Shown here in pieces: positions 1 through 6,094 of a stretch of 9,144 bases of DNA; within the stretch, counting starts at the first letter, position 1, and each line of letters begins with the position of its first letter. Made by a program: the position numbers and the translations under genes. The notes under the pieces are model-generated. The model was not told the DNA's origin. It was given only the letters and a program-made list of their open reading frames with translations, and made no database searches. The stretch comes from DASRPD01 sp035646535 (GTDB lineage: Bacteria; Actinomycetota; Acidimicrobiia; IMCC26256; JANYLB01), in assembly GCA_035646535.1 (NCBI GenBank), contig DASRPD010000046.1:1-9144 (forward strand), given 5' to 3'.

Positions 1-1765
1 CCTCGACCTCGGCGCGCGCGTCGGCGAAGGCGTCGAAGATCTCTTTGCTCGGGCGTCGGCCGCCGACCGAGGCTCTGCCTTCGGCCGCTTCGCACTGGCC
101 GAGCCGTTGCCGTGCGTCGCGAAGCACGCGATCGGCGTAGCTCCGGGCGGGGTTCGGTGTCATGCGCGCCGCGTCGTCATCGACGGTGGCGTAGCTGTTC
201 AGGGCGTCGAGGCCGTAGTGAGCGCGCATGTAGCGGAAGAAGTTCTCCTGGCTCCAGCGGTTGAACATGGCGTGGGCCACCGGGGCGGGGTCGGGGTCGG
301 CGCGGGTGGTGAGGATCTGGGTTTGGTGGCTGCTGGTGGGGTCGAGGCGGGTGATCTGGCGGCAGGCGAAGCGCCGCTTGCCGGCGTCGTAGCCGATGCG
401 CACGTTGCGGTCGGCGAGCAGGTAGTCGTGGGTCGCTCCGGCATCGTCGGTGAAGGTGTGGGCGACGAAGGCCGAGCGGGGCTCGGCCGGGGCGGGGCCC
501 TTGCGGTAGGTGAGGATGTCGAACCCGGCCAGGGTCAGCTCGGCGAAGAGCTTCGGCGACCAGCCGCCACGGTCGAAGCAGATCGTGGGGCGGGCCTCGG
601 TGCCGACAAGCGCGCGGATCTTGGTCACCACCGCGCGCAGCTCGCCGGTGAGCGACGCGCCCGGCGGTGTGGCCCACACCAGCACGCCGTCGCCGTTGTG
701 GTCGCAGACCCAGGTGTCGACCTCGGCGCGCATGGCCAGGCGGATGCGGGCCACGTGGGCCTTGGGGACCTCGGCACCGCCGTGATAGGCGCGCACGTGG
801 CCGTCGACGTAGAAGATCCCCGCCGCGGTGGGGTGGGTATCGAGGTGATGACGTGCCAGCGCGTCGATGAGCTTGTCGGCGCGGCCCAGTCCGGCGAGTG
901 CTTCCATGCGCCGGCGCATCGTCTTGACCTCAGGAGCCCGGTCCAGGCCGAGGAGTCGTCCGGCGTCGGTCGGATCGACGCGCGTCAGCCCCTCGGCGCG
1001 GGGCTCGCCGACCAAGGCGGCGAACACCACCGCCATCACCAGCGAGCGCAGTCCGTAGAAGGCGGCCCGTCCGGTGGTGTAGACGGAGGCCGCGGCGTCG
1101 AGCAGTCCAGTCGCCGCCAGCGCCGGCAGGATGAGCAGCGCGCCGGCCAGCGGCAGCGAGGCACCCTCGCAGATCACCGGCGGCGCCTCGGTGATCGCAG
1201 CGGCGCGTGCCGCCTGGCGCTCGGCCGAGCGGTCGGCGGGACGGGCCAGGGGCTCGAGCCCCGACGCGCCGACGGCCTCCACCGGGTCTGCCGCGGGCAC
1301 GGGCGTCGCAGCCAGGGCCCGGCGCACGGTGTCGGTCGACACCCCGGCGCGCGCCGCCACGGCGAGCAACGCCAACCCCTCGGCGCGCAGCTCTGCGATC
1401 TCGGCCCGCTTGGCGTCGGTGAGCTTCGAGGGTCCCTTCGGGCCCATGGGGCGCCCGGCCAGCCCGGCGGTGCCGTTGGCCCTGTACTCGGCCCGCCAGA
1501 TGATCAGGGTGTCCTCGCACACACCGAAGGCCGCCGCCACCCGGCGCTGCCTGGCCGCCTTGGACTCGACGAGCTGCACCGCCGCCAGCCGCCGGGCCAC
1601 GCGGTCCTCGGCGCACCAGCTCCACGCCGCCATCCCCCACAGGAACACCGACCCGGACCCCTCGTCGTCCTCCAGGAAAGCCACGCCATCGGCCACTCGA
1701 AGCGACCCGCCCGGGGCACGAGGAAGCGGTGTCATCGCATCCAGTGTGCTCGCGGCCGGCGCCAT
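1..1765 (-). CDS. DDE-type transposase, unclassified IS family (C-terminus beyond left edge)
   Basis: The minus frame is open from 1765 to the window edge: 588 residues are visible and no stop is reached. The N-terminal part has two helix-turn-helix-like stretches, about residues 73-96 (RVAAAFGVCEDTLIIW) and 117-151 (VAARAGVSTDTVRRAL). A middle region contains FYGL and LLGLDRAPEV. The candidate catalytic acidic residues are D321 (YVDGH), D398 (CFDRGGWS) and E507 (RWSQENFF). This arrangement matches a widespread group of 500-650-residue putative transposases that I know from memory but cannot assign to a named IS family. DNA cleavage and strand transfer is the expected activity. The ATG at 1765 has GGGGAGG seven bases upstream. 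An in-frame ATG at 1786 is possible (GGAG upstream) but leaves almost no leader behind the likely promoter. No frameshift is visible. The annotation as a transposase is fairly secure; whether the element is active is unknown. Confidence 0.85.
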   Translation of the reverse strand, partial: MAPAASTLDAMTPLPRAPGGSLRVADGVAFLEDDEGSGSVFLWGMAAWSWCAEDRVARRLAAVQLVESKAARQRRVAAAFGVCEDTLIIWRAEYRANGTAGLAGRPMGPKGPSKLTDAKRAEIAELRAEGLALLAVAARAGVSTDTVRRALAATPVPAADPVEAVGASGLEPLARPADRSAERQAARAAAITEAPPVICEGASLPLAGALLILPALAATGLLDAAASVYTTGRAAFYGLRSLVMAVVFAALVGEPRAEGLTRVDPTDAGRLLGLDRAPEVKTMRRRMEALAGLGRADKLIDALARHHLDTHPTAAGIFYVDGHVRAYHGGAEVPKAHVARIRLAMRAEVDTWVCDHNGDGVLVWATPPGASLTGELRAVVTKIRALVGTEARPTICFDRGGWSPKLFAELTLAGFDILTYRKGPAPAEPRSAFVAHTFTDDAGATHDYLLADRNVRIGYDAGKRRFACRQITRLDPTSSHQTQILTTRADPDPAPVAHAMFNRWSQENFFRYMRAHYGLDALNSYATVDDDAARMTPNPARSYADRVLRDARQRLGQCEAAEGRASVGGRRPSKEIFDAFADARAEVE

Positions 1766-1799
1766 CTCCCGACCTCCCCGGAACATCCATTACTCCAAA

Positions 1800-1810
1800 G
1801 AGATTATCTC
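1800..1810 (-). promoter_or_regulatory. Transposase promoter -10 within a small dyad
   Basis: An AT-rich pocket precedes the transposase. On the minus strand GATAAT (1808 to 1803) matches five of six -10 consensus bases; no good -35 hexamer is seen. A start of transcription near 1796 would give a leader of about 30 bases to the ATG at 1765. The -10 lies inside the dyad GAGAT-T-ATCTC, which could serve as a binding site but is short enough to arise by chance. Confidence 0.35.
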
Positions 1811-2044
1811 ACCTCTCGGAAGTGATCTGGTGGATACCTGCTGCTCAGAAGGGGTGCCCACCTCTCTATGTCAGGAGGTCTGGATTCCCTCGAGGTGCGC
1901 GCCGCTCTGCGGTCTGTCAGGTTCCTCCCACGGGCTCGTGAGGAGTTCGTGAAGAGACCTCCGGAGTGGTTGCGGGGCCGTGGCTCGTTTACCGTGCGGT
2001 GGCCTGGGGGGAAGCGCCCAGCGGGAACCGTCGAGGGAGACGAC

Positions 2045-2866
2045 ATGAGACTCGTGAAGCCGGCGTGGGCCAAGGGCATCGTTCGCGGGCTCGGCGCCGG
2101 AGTGCTCGTGTTGGCACTGAGCGGCTGCTTCCAGTACACGGCGCTCCAGCACCAGGCCGCCGATCCCACGACCCGGCCGTGGTGGTGCGAATCGACCGGT
2201 GACGGCGGCGGGCACGCCGCCCACCACTACATGGGCCAGACCAAAGGCATGCTCTCGTGGGAGGACTGCCTCACCCTGTCGGCAAACTTCGACCAGGCGC
2301 TCGACTACGCCAGGCAGTACCCGTCGCTCGGCGTCGCGGAGACCGCGGGGATGCACCGCTTGGTGAACTACGCGACGGGCATGGGCACCCACAACGCCTT
2401 CCTCGGCTCCTTCGACCCGACCGACCCGTCGTTCGACCCGCTCGACCCCATGTTCCCGGGTACTGCACTGGACGACGTGTTCGACCCGAACAAGCCCGAG
2501 TTCCTCCAGTACGACGGCAACGGGTCCGACGCGAAGCTCGTCGGGATGAGCTGGTACGTGCGGACCGACAACGGGATGCCCCCGGCCGGCTTCGCGGGGA
2601 ACAACGACTGGTGGCACACCCACGAGCTGCTGTGCTTCTCCAACTCGAACTTCCGCGTGAGCGGCGAGGGCCTCACCGACGAGCAGTGCGCGGCGCAAGC
2701 AGGCACGAACCTGCACCTCGGGAACTACTTCATGATCCACGCGTGGATCGTTCCGGGCTGGAACCACGAGCCCGACGTGTTCGTGGGTCACCACCCGTGC
2801 CTGCTCGCCACCGGTCCGGCCGCCTGCCAGGAGCCCGGGGCTCCGTCCAGGACTCGGACCCCGTGA
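2045..2866 (+). CDS. Exported lipoprotein of unknown function, His/Cys-rich
   Basis: The protein has 273 residues. It begins with a basic n-region, a hydrophobic stretch (about 11-25) and the lipobox LSGC with the lipidated cysteine at C28, so it should be anchored outside the cytoplasmic membrane. The start is the ATG preceded by GAGGGAG five bases upstream; an upstream ATG at 1868 would bury the signal peptide and has no Shine-Dalgarno. The mature part has six further cysteines (C48, C75, C197, C215, C252, C261), enough for three disulfides. Its histidines include WWHTHELLC (H191, H193), MIHAWIVPGW (H232) and HEPDVFVGHHPC (H241, H249, H250). An Asp/Pro-rich stretch (FDPTDPSFDPLDP, 123-135) could be a calcium-binding or structural loop. 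I recall similar WHxH plus HxWxVPG signatures in uncharacterised exported actinobacterial proteins but know no function. Metal binding is an inference. The gene is convergent with the sigma gene, with 21 bases between the stop codons. Confidence 0.88.
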   Translation: MRLVKPAWAKGIVRGLGAGVLVLALSGCFQYTALQHQAADPTTRPWWCESTGDGGGHAAHHYMGQTKGMLSWEDCLTLSANFDQALDYARQYPSLGVAETAGMHRLVNYATGMGTHNAFLGSFDPTDPSFDPLDPMFPGTALDDVFDPNKPEFLQYDGNGSDAKLVGMSWYVRTDNGMPPAGFAGNNDWWHTHELLCFSNSNFRVSGEGLTDEQCAAQAGTNLHLGNYFMIHAWIVPGWNHEPDVFVGHHPCLLATGPAACQEPGAPSRTRTP

Positions 2867-2887
2867 ACAGGAAGACCTAACGGCGGC

Positions 2888-3826
2888 TCAGACGGCGAGA
2901 AGGTCGCGTGCGCCGGTGTCGGCCGACGGGTGGCGCAGCTTGCTCATGGCCCGTGCCTCGATCTGACGAATGCGCTCACGAGTGAGGTTGAAGTACTCGC
3001 CGACCTCTTCGAGTGTGCGCGGCTCACCGCGATCGAGACCGAAGCGCAAGGCCAGGATGTGACGCTCGCGCTCGTCGAGTGGGGCCAGGAGCTTCTCGAT
3101 CTCCTCGGGCAGCAGGGCAGTCGCGGCGACCTCGAACGGCGACTCCGCCGAGCGGTCCTCGACGATGTCGCCGAGCTCGGCGTCACCGTCTTCGCGCAGC
3201 GGCTCGGACAGCGACAGTGGCTCGGCGGCGAAGCGCAGCGCCTCGGTCACCTTGTCTTCGGGCATCTCGACCTCGGCCGACAGCTCGGACAGGGTCGCGG
3301 GACGGCCGAGCTTGAGCTCCAGGCGTGAGCGAGCCTTCTGCAGGCGAGCGAGTGTGTCGCCGGCGTGAACCGGGAGCCGGATGGTACGCCCGGTGTTCGC
3401 GATGCCTCGCGTGATCGCCTGGCGGATCCACCACGTCGCGTAGGTGGAAAACTTGAAACCCTTACGCCAGTCGAACTTCTCGACGGCGTGCATCAGGCCG
3501 AGGTTGCCCTCCTGGATGAGGTCGAGCAGCGGGAGCCCCGACGCCTGGTACTTCTTGGCGATCGAGACGACCAGCCGCAGGTTCGACTGCACGAAGGTGC
3601 GCTGCGCGTTGTCGCCCCCGCGCGATGCCCGGCGCAGCTCTCGCTTCTTCGCCGGCGTCAGGCCCTTCGGCGCCTCGGCCAGCTCCTCTCGAGCGGCGTT
3701 GCCACCTTCGATCTGCTGCGCGAGACGAACCTCGTCGTCCTTGGTCAGCAGAGGGTATTGACCGATGTCAGTGAGATAGAGCCGAACGAGGTCTTCCTCA
3801 TCACGATCGACACGTTCTTTCGCCAC
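2888..3826 (-). CDS. RNA polymerase sigma-70 factor, principal (RpoD/SigA) type, compact
   Basis: This 312-residue sigma factor directs core RNA polymerase to promoters. Region 1.2 is at about 11-45 (LVRLYLTDIGQYPLL). Region 2 is at 75-150, with NLRLVVSIAKKY, the core-binding DLIQEGNLGLM and the -10-recognising FSTYATWWIRQAITR. Region 3 is at about 155-235, and region 4 at 238-300 with the -35-recognising helix-turn-helix LEEVGEYFNLTRERIRQIE. The complete regions 1.2-4.2 place it in group 1 or 2, not ECF. It lacks the long acidic/basic N-terminal extension (region 1.1) of typical SigA proteins. The start is GTG at 3826, with AAGGA six bases upstream; an ATG at 3964 would add 46 residues unlike any sigma region. 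Whether it is the housekeeping factor or a group 2 paralogue cannot be decided here, so no gene symbol is given. It is divergent from the ABM-like gene. Confidence 0.96.
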   Translation of the reverse strand: MAKERVDRDEEDLVRLYLTDIGQYPLLTKDDEVRLAQQIEGGNAAREELAEAPKGLTPAKKRELRRASRGGDNAQRTFVQSNLRLVVSIAKKYQASGLPLLDLIQEGNLGLMHAVEKFDWRKGFKFSTYATWWIRQAITRGIANTGRTIRLPVHAGDTLARLQKARSRLELKLGRPATLSELSAEVEMPEDKVTEALRFAAEPLSLSEPLREDGDAELGDIVEDRSAESPFEVAATALLPEEIEKLLAPLDERERHILALRFGLDRGEPRTLEEVGEYFNLTRERIRQIEARAMSKLRHPSADTGARDLLAV

Positions 3827-4010
3827 AATTGTTCCTTCTGCCCGGTCCAGTACGGCCTGTGGATCTCGTGTGCGGATTGCACGGTTGGCGGAGGGCGGGA
3901 GTCGCCGCCAAACCGCCACATTGGTGCAACAATCGGCCCGGGCACGCTGATTCCGACGCCCCAAGCCCGCCCGCAGTACTCCAATAGGATACCGAAGCCG
4001 TCAAGGCGTC

Positions 4011-4032
4011 TTTTCCACAGACCTGTGGATAC
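4011..4032. promoter_or_regulatory. Dyad TCCACAG-AC-CTGTGGA with DnaA-box-like halves
   Basis: A perfect 7-bp inverted repeat (4014-4020 and 4023-4029) separated by AC sits in the divergent sigma/ABM intergenic region, 34 bases before the ABM start. Its left half extends to TTTTCCACA (4011-4019), which fits the actinobacterial DnaA box TTNTCCACA. Its right half reads GTATCCACA on the other strand, one base from that pattern. It could be an operator for either gene or a DnaA titration/regulation site; nothing indicates a replication origin. Confidence 0.45.
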
Positions 4033-4062
4033 GCTCAAGATAACAACCGGGTAGGAGGAATC

Positions 4063-4398
4063 ATGCCCGCAGACCCCGAGGCAGAAGAGGTCGCGATCAC
4101 GATCGTTGCCGGCATCTTTCGGGCACGAACCGGCCGGGAAGCTGACCTCGCTGCGGTCCTGTCCCGCTACGTCGTGCTCACGCGGTCGGTGACAGGGTGT
4201 CGAAATGTCGACCTCGCCGCCGAGGCGAGCGGCTCCGGGAGCTTCCTCGTGGTGGAGAAATGGGCCGACTCCCAGGCCCAGCGGGCGCATCTCGATTCGG
4301 AGCACATGGTCACGATGGCCCGGTCGGCCACAGATCTGCTGGCGGCACCACCAGAGTTGGCGCTCTACGCGTCCATCTCGGCCCACGACCTGGACTGA
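4063..4398 (+). CDS. ABM-domain protein, putative quinol monooxygenase-like
   Basis: This 111-residue protein fits the size and pattern of antibiotic-biosynthesis-monooxygenase (ABM; YgiN-like) dimeric alpha/beta ferredoxin-like proteins. After a short acidic N-terminus there is a beta strand ending in IFRARTGREADL (19-30), a helix, then the typical turn TGCRNVDL (44-51), strand FLVVEKWADSQAQRAHLDSEH (61-81, with the E-x-W and helix histidines) and a C-terminal strand (LYASISAH). Members act on quinols or aromatic substrates without cofactor, but many have no known substrate. The start has AGGAGG (4053-4058) four bases upstream. The gene stands alone, divergent from the sigma gene and convergent with the ferritin-like operon. 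The family call is good; the enzymatic role is not shown by the sequence. Confidence 0.85.
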   Translation: MPADPEAEEVAITIVAGIFRARTGREADLAAVLSRYVVLTRSVTGCRNVDLAAEASGSGSFLVVEKWADSQAQRAHLDSEHMVTMARSATDLLAAPPELALYASISAHDLD

Positions 4399-4426
4399 CC
4401 GACCCACCCACCCACGTTTGCCACGC

Positions 4427-4475
4427 GACCTTTGATGGTTCTGTCACGCCTGGCGTGACCAAACCATCAAAGGTC
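4427..4475. terminator. 49-bp nested palindrome, possible bidirectional terminator
   Basis: GACCTTTGATGGTT (4427-4440) is a perfect reverse complement of AACCATCAAAGGTC (4462-4475). Inside these 14-bp arms, after a 2x2 mismatch, GTCACGCC (4443-4450) pairs with GGCGTGAC (4452-4459) around a single central T. The hairpin lies between two convergent genes (stops at 4398 and 4599), which suits a bidirectional terminator. No T-tract follows on either strand, so factor-independent termination is uncertain. Confidence 0.5.
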
Positions 4476-4579
4476 CGTGCTGAGGGCACCGGGTCGGCAC
4501 AGAACCATCAAAGGTCCGTGCTGAGGGCACCGGGTCGGCACAGAACCATCAAAGGTCCGTGCTGAGGGCACCGGGGCGG
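4462..4579. repeat. 41-bp tandem repeat, about 2.8 copies
   Basis: Copies start at 4462, 4503 and 4544, each beginning AACCATCAAAGGTCCGTGC. The first two are identical over 41 bases; the third diverges after 4575. Each copy carries the right arm of the preceding palindrome and a small internal hairpin, GTGC-TGAGG-GCAC. There are no variable spacers, so this is not a CRISPR array. No open frame across it looks coding. Confidence 0.95.
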
Positions 4580-4598
4580 AGCGTGACCGGGAGGGCGC

Positions 4599-5219
4599 TC
4601 AGGCGTCGATGCGGAATGACGAGCCCTTGGCGCCCGGACGGGCCTTGGGCTTGGGTCGCGGGTCGACGGCCTCGGTCTCGTCGGATGCGGCCACGATGTC
4701 GGCCCACGTGATGGAGTCGGCGCCCCAGAGCCGGTCGTAGACGGCGTCAGCGGCGTCGCCGAAGCCGTGCGCGAGCCGGAAGTGGTAACGGCTCAACGAC
4801 TCCCGCACCGGGAACCCGAGGCGGGTGAGACGGCCCCGCGCGGACACGTCCCAGGCGGCGCGCCGGCGGTCCGAGAGCTCCCCGTCGACCGGCGCCTCGG
4901 AGAACCCCGGGCTCAGCCGGTCGGCGCCGCGGAGCAGATCACTGCCCAGCTCGAACCCGGCGAGCGACTCGGAGAACCGACGCGGGTAGTGCGGGTCCTC
5001 GAAGTTCCCGCCCGAGCACCAGATGGACAGTGCGCCGTCGACGAGGTCGACGTAGGAACCCAGGAGGGGCCGCGGCAACGCCTCGTCGACCTCGATCGAG
5101 ACCTCGATGTCGGCCGGCACCCCGACACGGTCGGCGACGCGTTCGGCCAACGCGGCAATCTCGGCCGCGTCGTAGTACACCAACTCGAAGGCATCAGGAG
5201 TAACGCGGACGCGTGCCAT
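4599..5219 (-). CDS. Unknown protein, last gene of the ferritin-like operon
   Basis: I do not recognise the family of this 206-residue protein. It has no signal peptide or membrane segment and is probably cytoplasmic. The N-terminal half (1-70) looks alpha/beta: a helix at about 18-33 (AAEIAALAERVADRVG), then strand-like DIEVSIEVDE and an aromatic/Gly stretch SIWCSGGNFEDPHYPRRFSE (65-84). The second half has WDVSARGRLTRLG (123-135) and a motif likely to be family-defining, RYHFRLAHGFGD (144-155), followed by YDRLWG. The last 25 residues (DPRPKPKARPGAKG) form a Pro/Lys/Arg-rich, probably disordered tail. The start at 5219 has GAGGGAAGG upstream. It follows the diiron gene by 53 bases on the same strand, so co-transcription is likely and a role as partner, chaperone or substrate-handling protein of the ferritin-like pair is an inference only. 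Confidence 0.85.
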   Translation of the reverse strand: MARVRVTPDAFELVYYDAAEIAALAERVADRVGVPADIEVSIEVDEALPRPLLGSYVDLVDGALSIWCSGGNFEDPHYPRRFSESLAGFELGSDLLRGADRLSPGFSEAPVDGELSDRRRAAWDVSARGRLTRLGFPVRESLSRYHFRLAHGFGDAADAVYDRLWGADSITWADIVAASDETEAVDPRPKPKARPGAKGSSFRIDA

Positions 5220-5272
5220 AGCCGTCTACCTTCCCTCGCCGTGGTCGAAATCGGGGAGAACCCGGCCCGGAT

Positions 5273-6094
5273 TCAGTCCGAGGCGGGCTGCATGGCCTCG
5301 GCCATCGCCTCGGCCTCGGCCTGAGCCTGCACGGAGAGCTCGGCGAGCTCGTCCATCTCGTCGTCCGAGAAGCCGGCGAGCTCGCGGAACCGTCGCGCCA
5401 GGTGCACCGGGTTCTCCTCGCTCTCCCCACGGAAGCCGCCGAGGCTGAACAGCTTGTCCACGGTGCGCTGGTACTCCAGGGCGCGCTCGCGCCGATCGGG
5501 GTCGTCAGCGGTGAGCTGGCGGAGCCAGTCGGAACCCATCTTCACGTGGGTGACCTCATCGGCGAGCATCCAGTCCTCGCTGAACTCGAGCACGGGGTCA
5601 CCTGAGAGGTCTCCGAACTCCTTCATGGTGTTGAAGACGTCGATCGCCAGGCCTTCGAGCGCTCGGTTGACGCCGGCAAGACGCATGACCGGGTCATCGG
5701 CGCAGGCCGCCTGGTAGAGGAAGGTCTGCTCGGCGAACTCGCCGATCTCGGAACCCATCCAGTCACCGAGCTTCACCGAGATCTCGCAGTGGCGGGACTC
5801 GTCCCAGCACTGGCGGGCCATGTCCAGCTTGAGCGCGAAAGGCGCCTCGGTCTCGTCGAAGTCGAAGGTCGTGCGGCCGGCCCCTTCGAGCGCCTGGATC
5901 TCTCCGACGAAGATGCCGTGCATGAGCGCCCGGGCCCGTTCGGCGGCGGCAGGTCGAGCCGGGTCCATCCGGGCGGAGCCGATATCCCGGTCGTTCATCA
6001 TCCGGTTGCGCGGGTCGGCGATGGCGTCCTCGATGCGGTTCCGCACGAACCGGTCGTCTCGGGCCAATTCCTCGGCGGGAAAGTGCTTCCTCAT
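5273..6094 (-). CDS. Ferritin-like diiron protein (catalytic-type subunit)
   Basis: The 273-residue protein shows the spaced carboxylate and His ligands of a four-helix-bundle diiron protein. They are E65 (GEIQALEGAG; E70 is the alternative) on the first helix, E99-x-x-H102 (DESRHCE) on the second, E147 (RALEGLAID) on the third and E180-x-x-H183 (DEVTHVKMG) on the fourth. This pattern occurs in ferritin-like oxygenases, N-oxygenases and DUF455-type proteins; the reaction cannot be read from the sequence. The C-terminal tail (248-270) is an Ala/Glu/Met-rich helix (QAQAEAEAMAEAM). The ATG at 6094 overlaps the stop of the upstream gene as ATGA and has GAGGTG upstream, so translation is coupled to that of the companion ferritin-like protein. 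This suggests the two act as a heteromeric complex. No signal peptide is present. The fold call is strong and any substrate is unknown. Confidence 0.9.
   Translation of the reverse strand: MRKHFPAEELARDDRFVRNRIEDAIADPRNRMMNDRDIGSARMDPARPAAAERARALMHGIFVGEIQALEGAGRTTFDFDETEAPFALKLDMARQCWDESRHCEISVKLGDWMGSEIGEFAEQTFLYQAACADDPVMRLAGVNRALEGLAIDVFNTMKEFGDLSGDPVLEFSEDWMLADEVTHVKMGSDWLRQLTADDPDRRERALEYQRTVDKLFSLGGFRGESEENPVHLARRFRELAGFSDDEMDELAELSVQAQAEAEAMAEAMQPASD

Larger units (their letters stand above)
1..1810 (-). mobile_element. Partial insertion sequence, boundaries not resolved
   Basis: The transposase gene implies an insertion sequence whose left part lies outside the window. The right boundary should fall somewhere between the transposase promoter (about 1803) and the lipoprotein gene at 2045. 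Because the other end is missing, no terminal inverted repeat or target-site duplication can be identified. The end coordinate given here is only the edge of the promoter dyad, not an observed terminus. Confidence 0.4.

Noticed and set aside
930..1790. 286-codon minus-strand frame overlapping the transposase start
   Set aside because: It is out of frame with the transposase and has an Arg/Gly-rich composition without domains.
107..1825. 572-codon open frame on the plus strand opposite the transposase
   Set aside because: It is the antisense shadow of a GC-rich gene: low-complexity Gly/Ala/Arg/Val composition with no motif, whereas the minus frame has HTH and DDE motifs.
2024..2029. GGAACC as an ECF-type -35 for the lipoprotein gene
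   Set aside because: It lies only 15 bases before the ATG, so transcription would start inside the gene.
1868..2044. 59-residue N-terminal extension of the lipoprotein
   Set aside because: It would place the signal peptide and lipobox internally and has no Shine-Dalgarno, while the ATG at 2045 has a good one.
1871..2794. 307-codon antisense frame over the lipoprotein
   Set aside because: Val/Arg/Glu-biased shadow; the plus frame has a signal peptide, Cys and His motifs and a good start.
3829..3964. Upstream ATG start for the sigma factor
   Set aside because: The 46 added residues do not resemble any sigma region, and the GTG at 3826 has a well-spaced AAGGA.
4011..4032. Replication origin based on the DnaA-box-like sequences
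   Set aside because: Only two candidate boxes, no AT-rich unwinding region and no dnaA, dnaN or parAB genes nearby.
4197..4565. 122-codon plus frame running through the tandem repeats
   Set aside because: It begins inside the ABM gene in another frame, and its tail merely translates the repeats.
4462..4579. CRISPR array
   Set aside because: The whole 41-base unit is repeated without variable spacers, and no cas genes are present.
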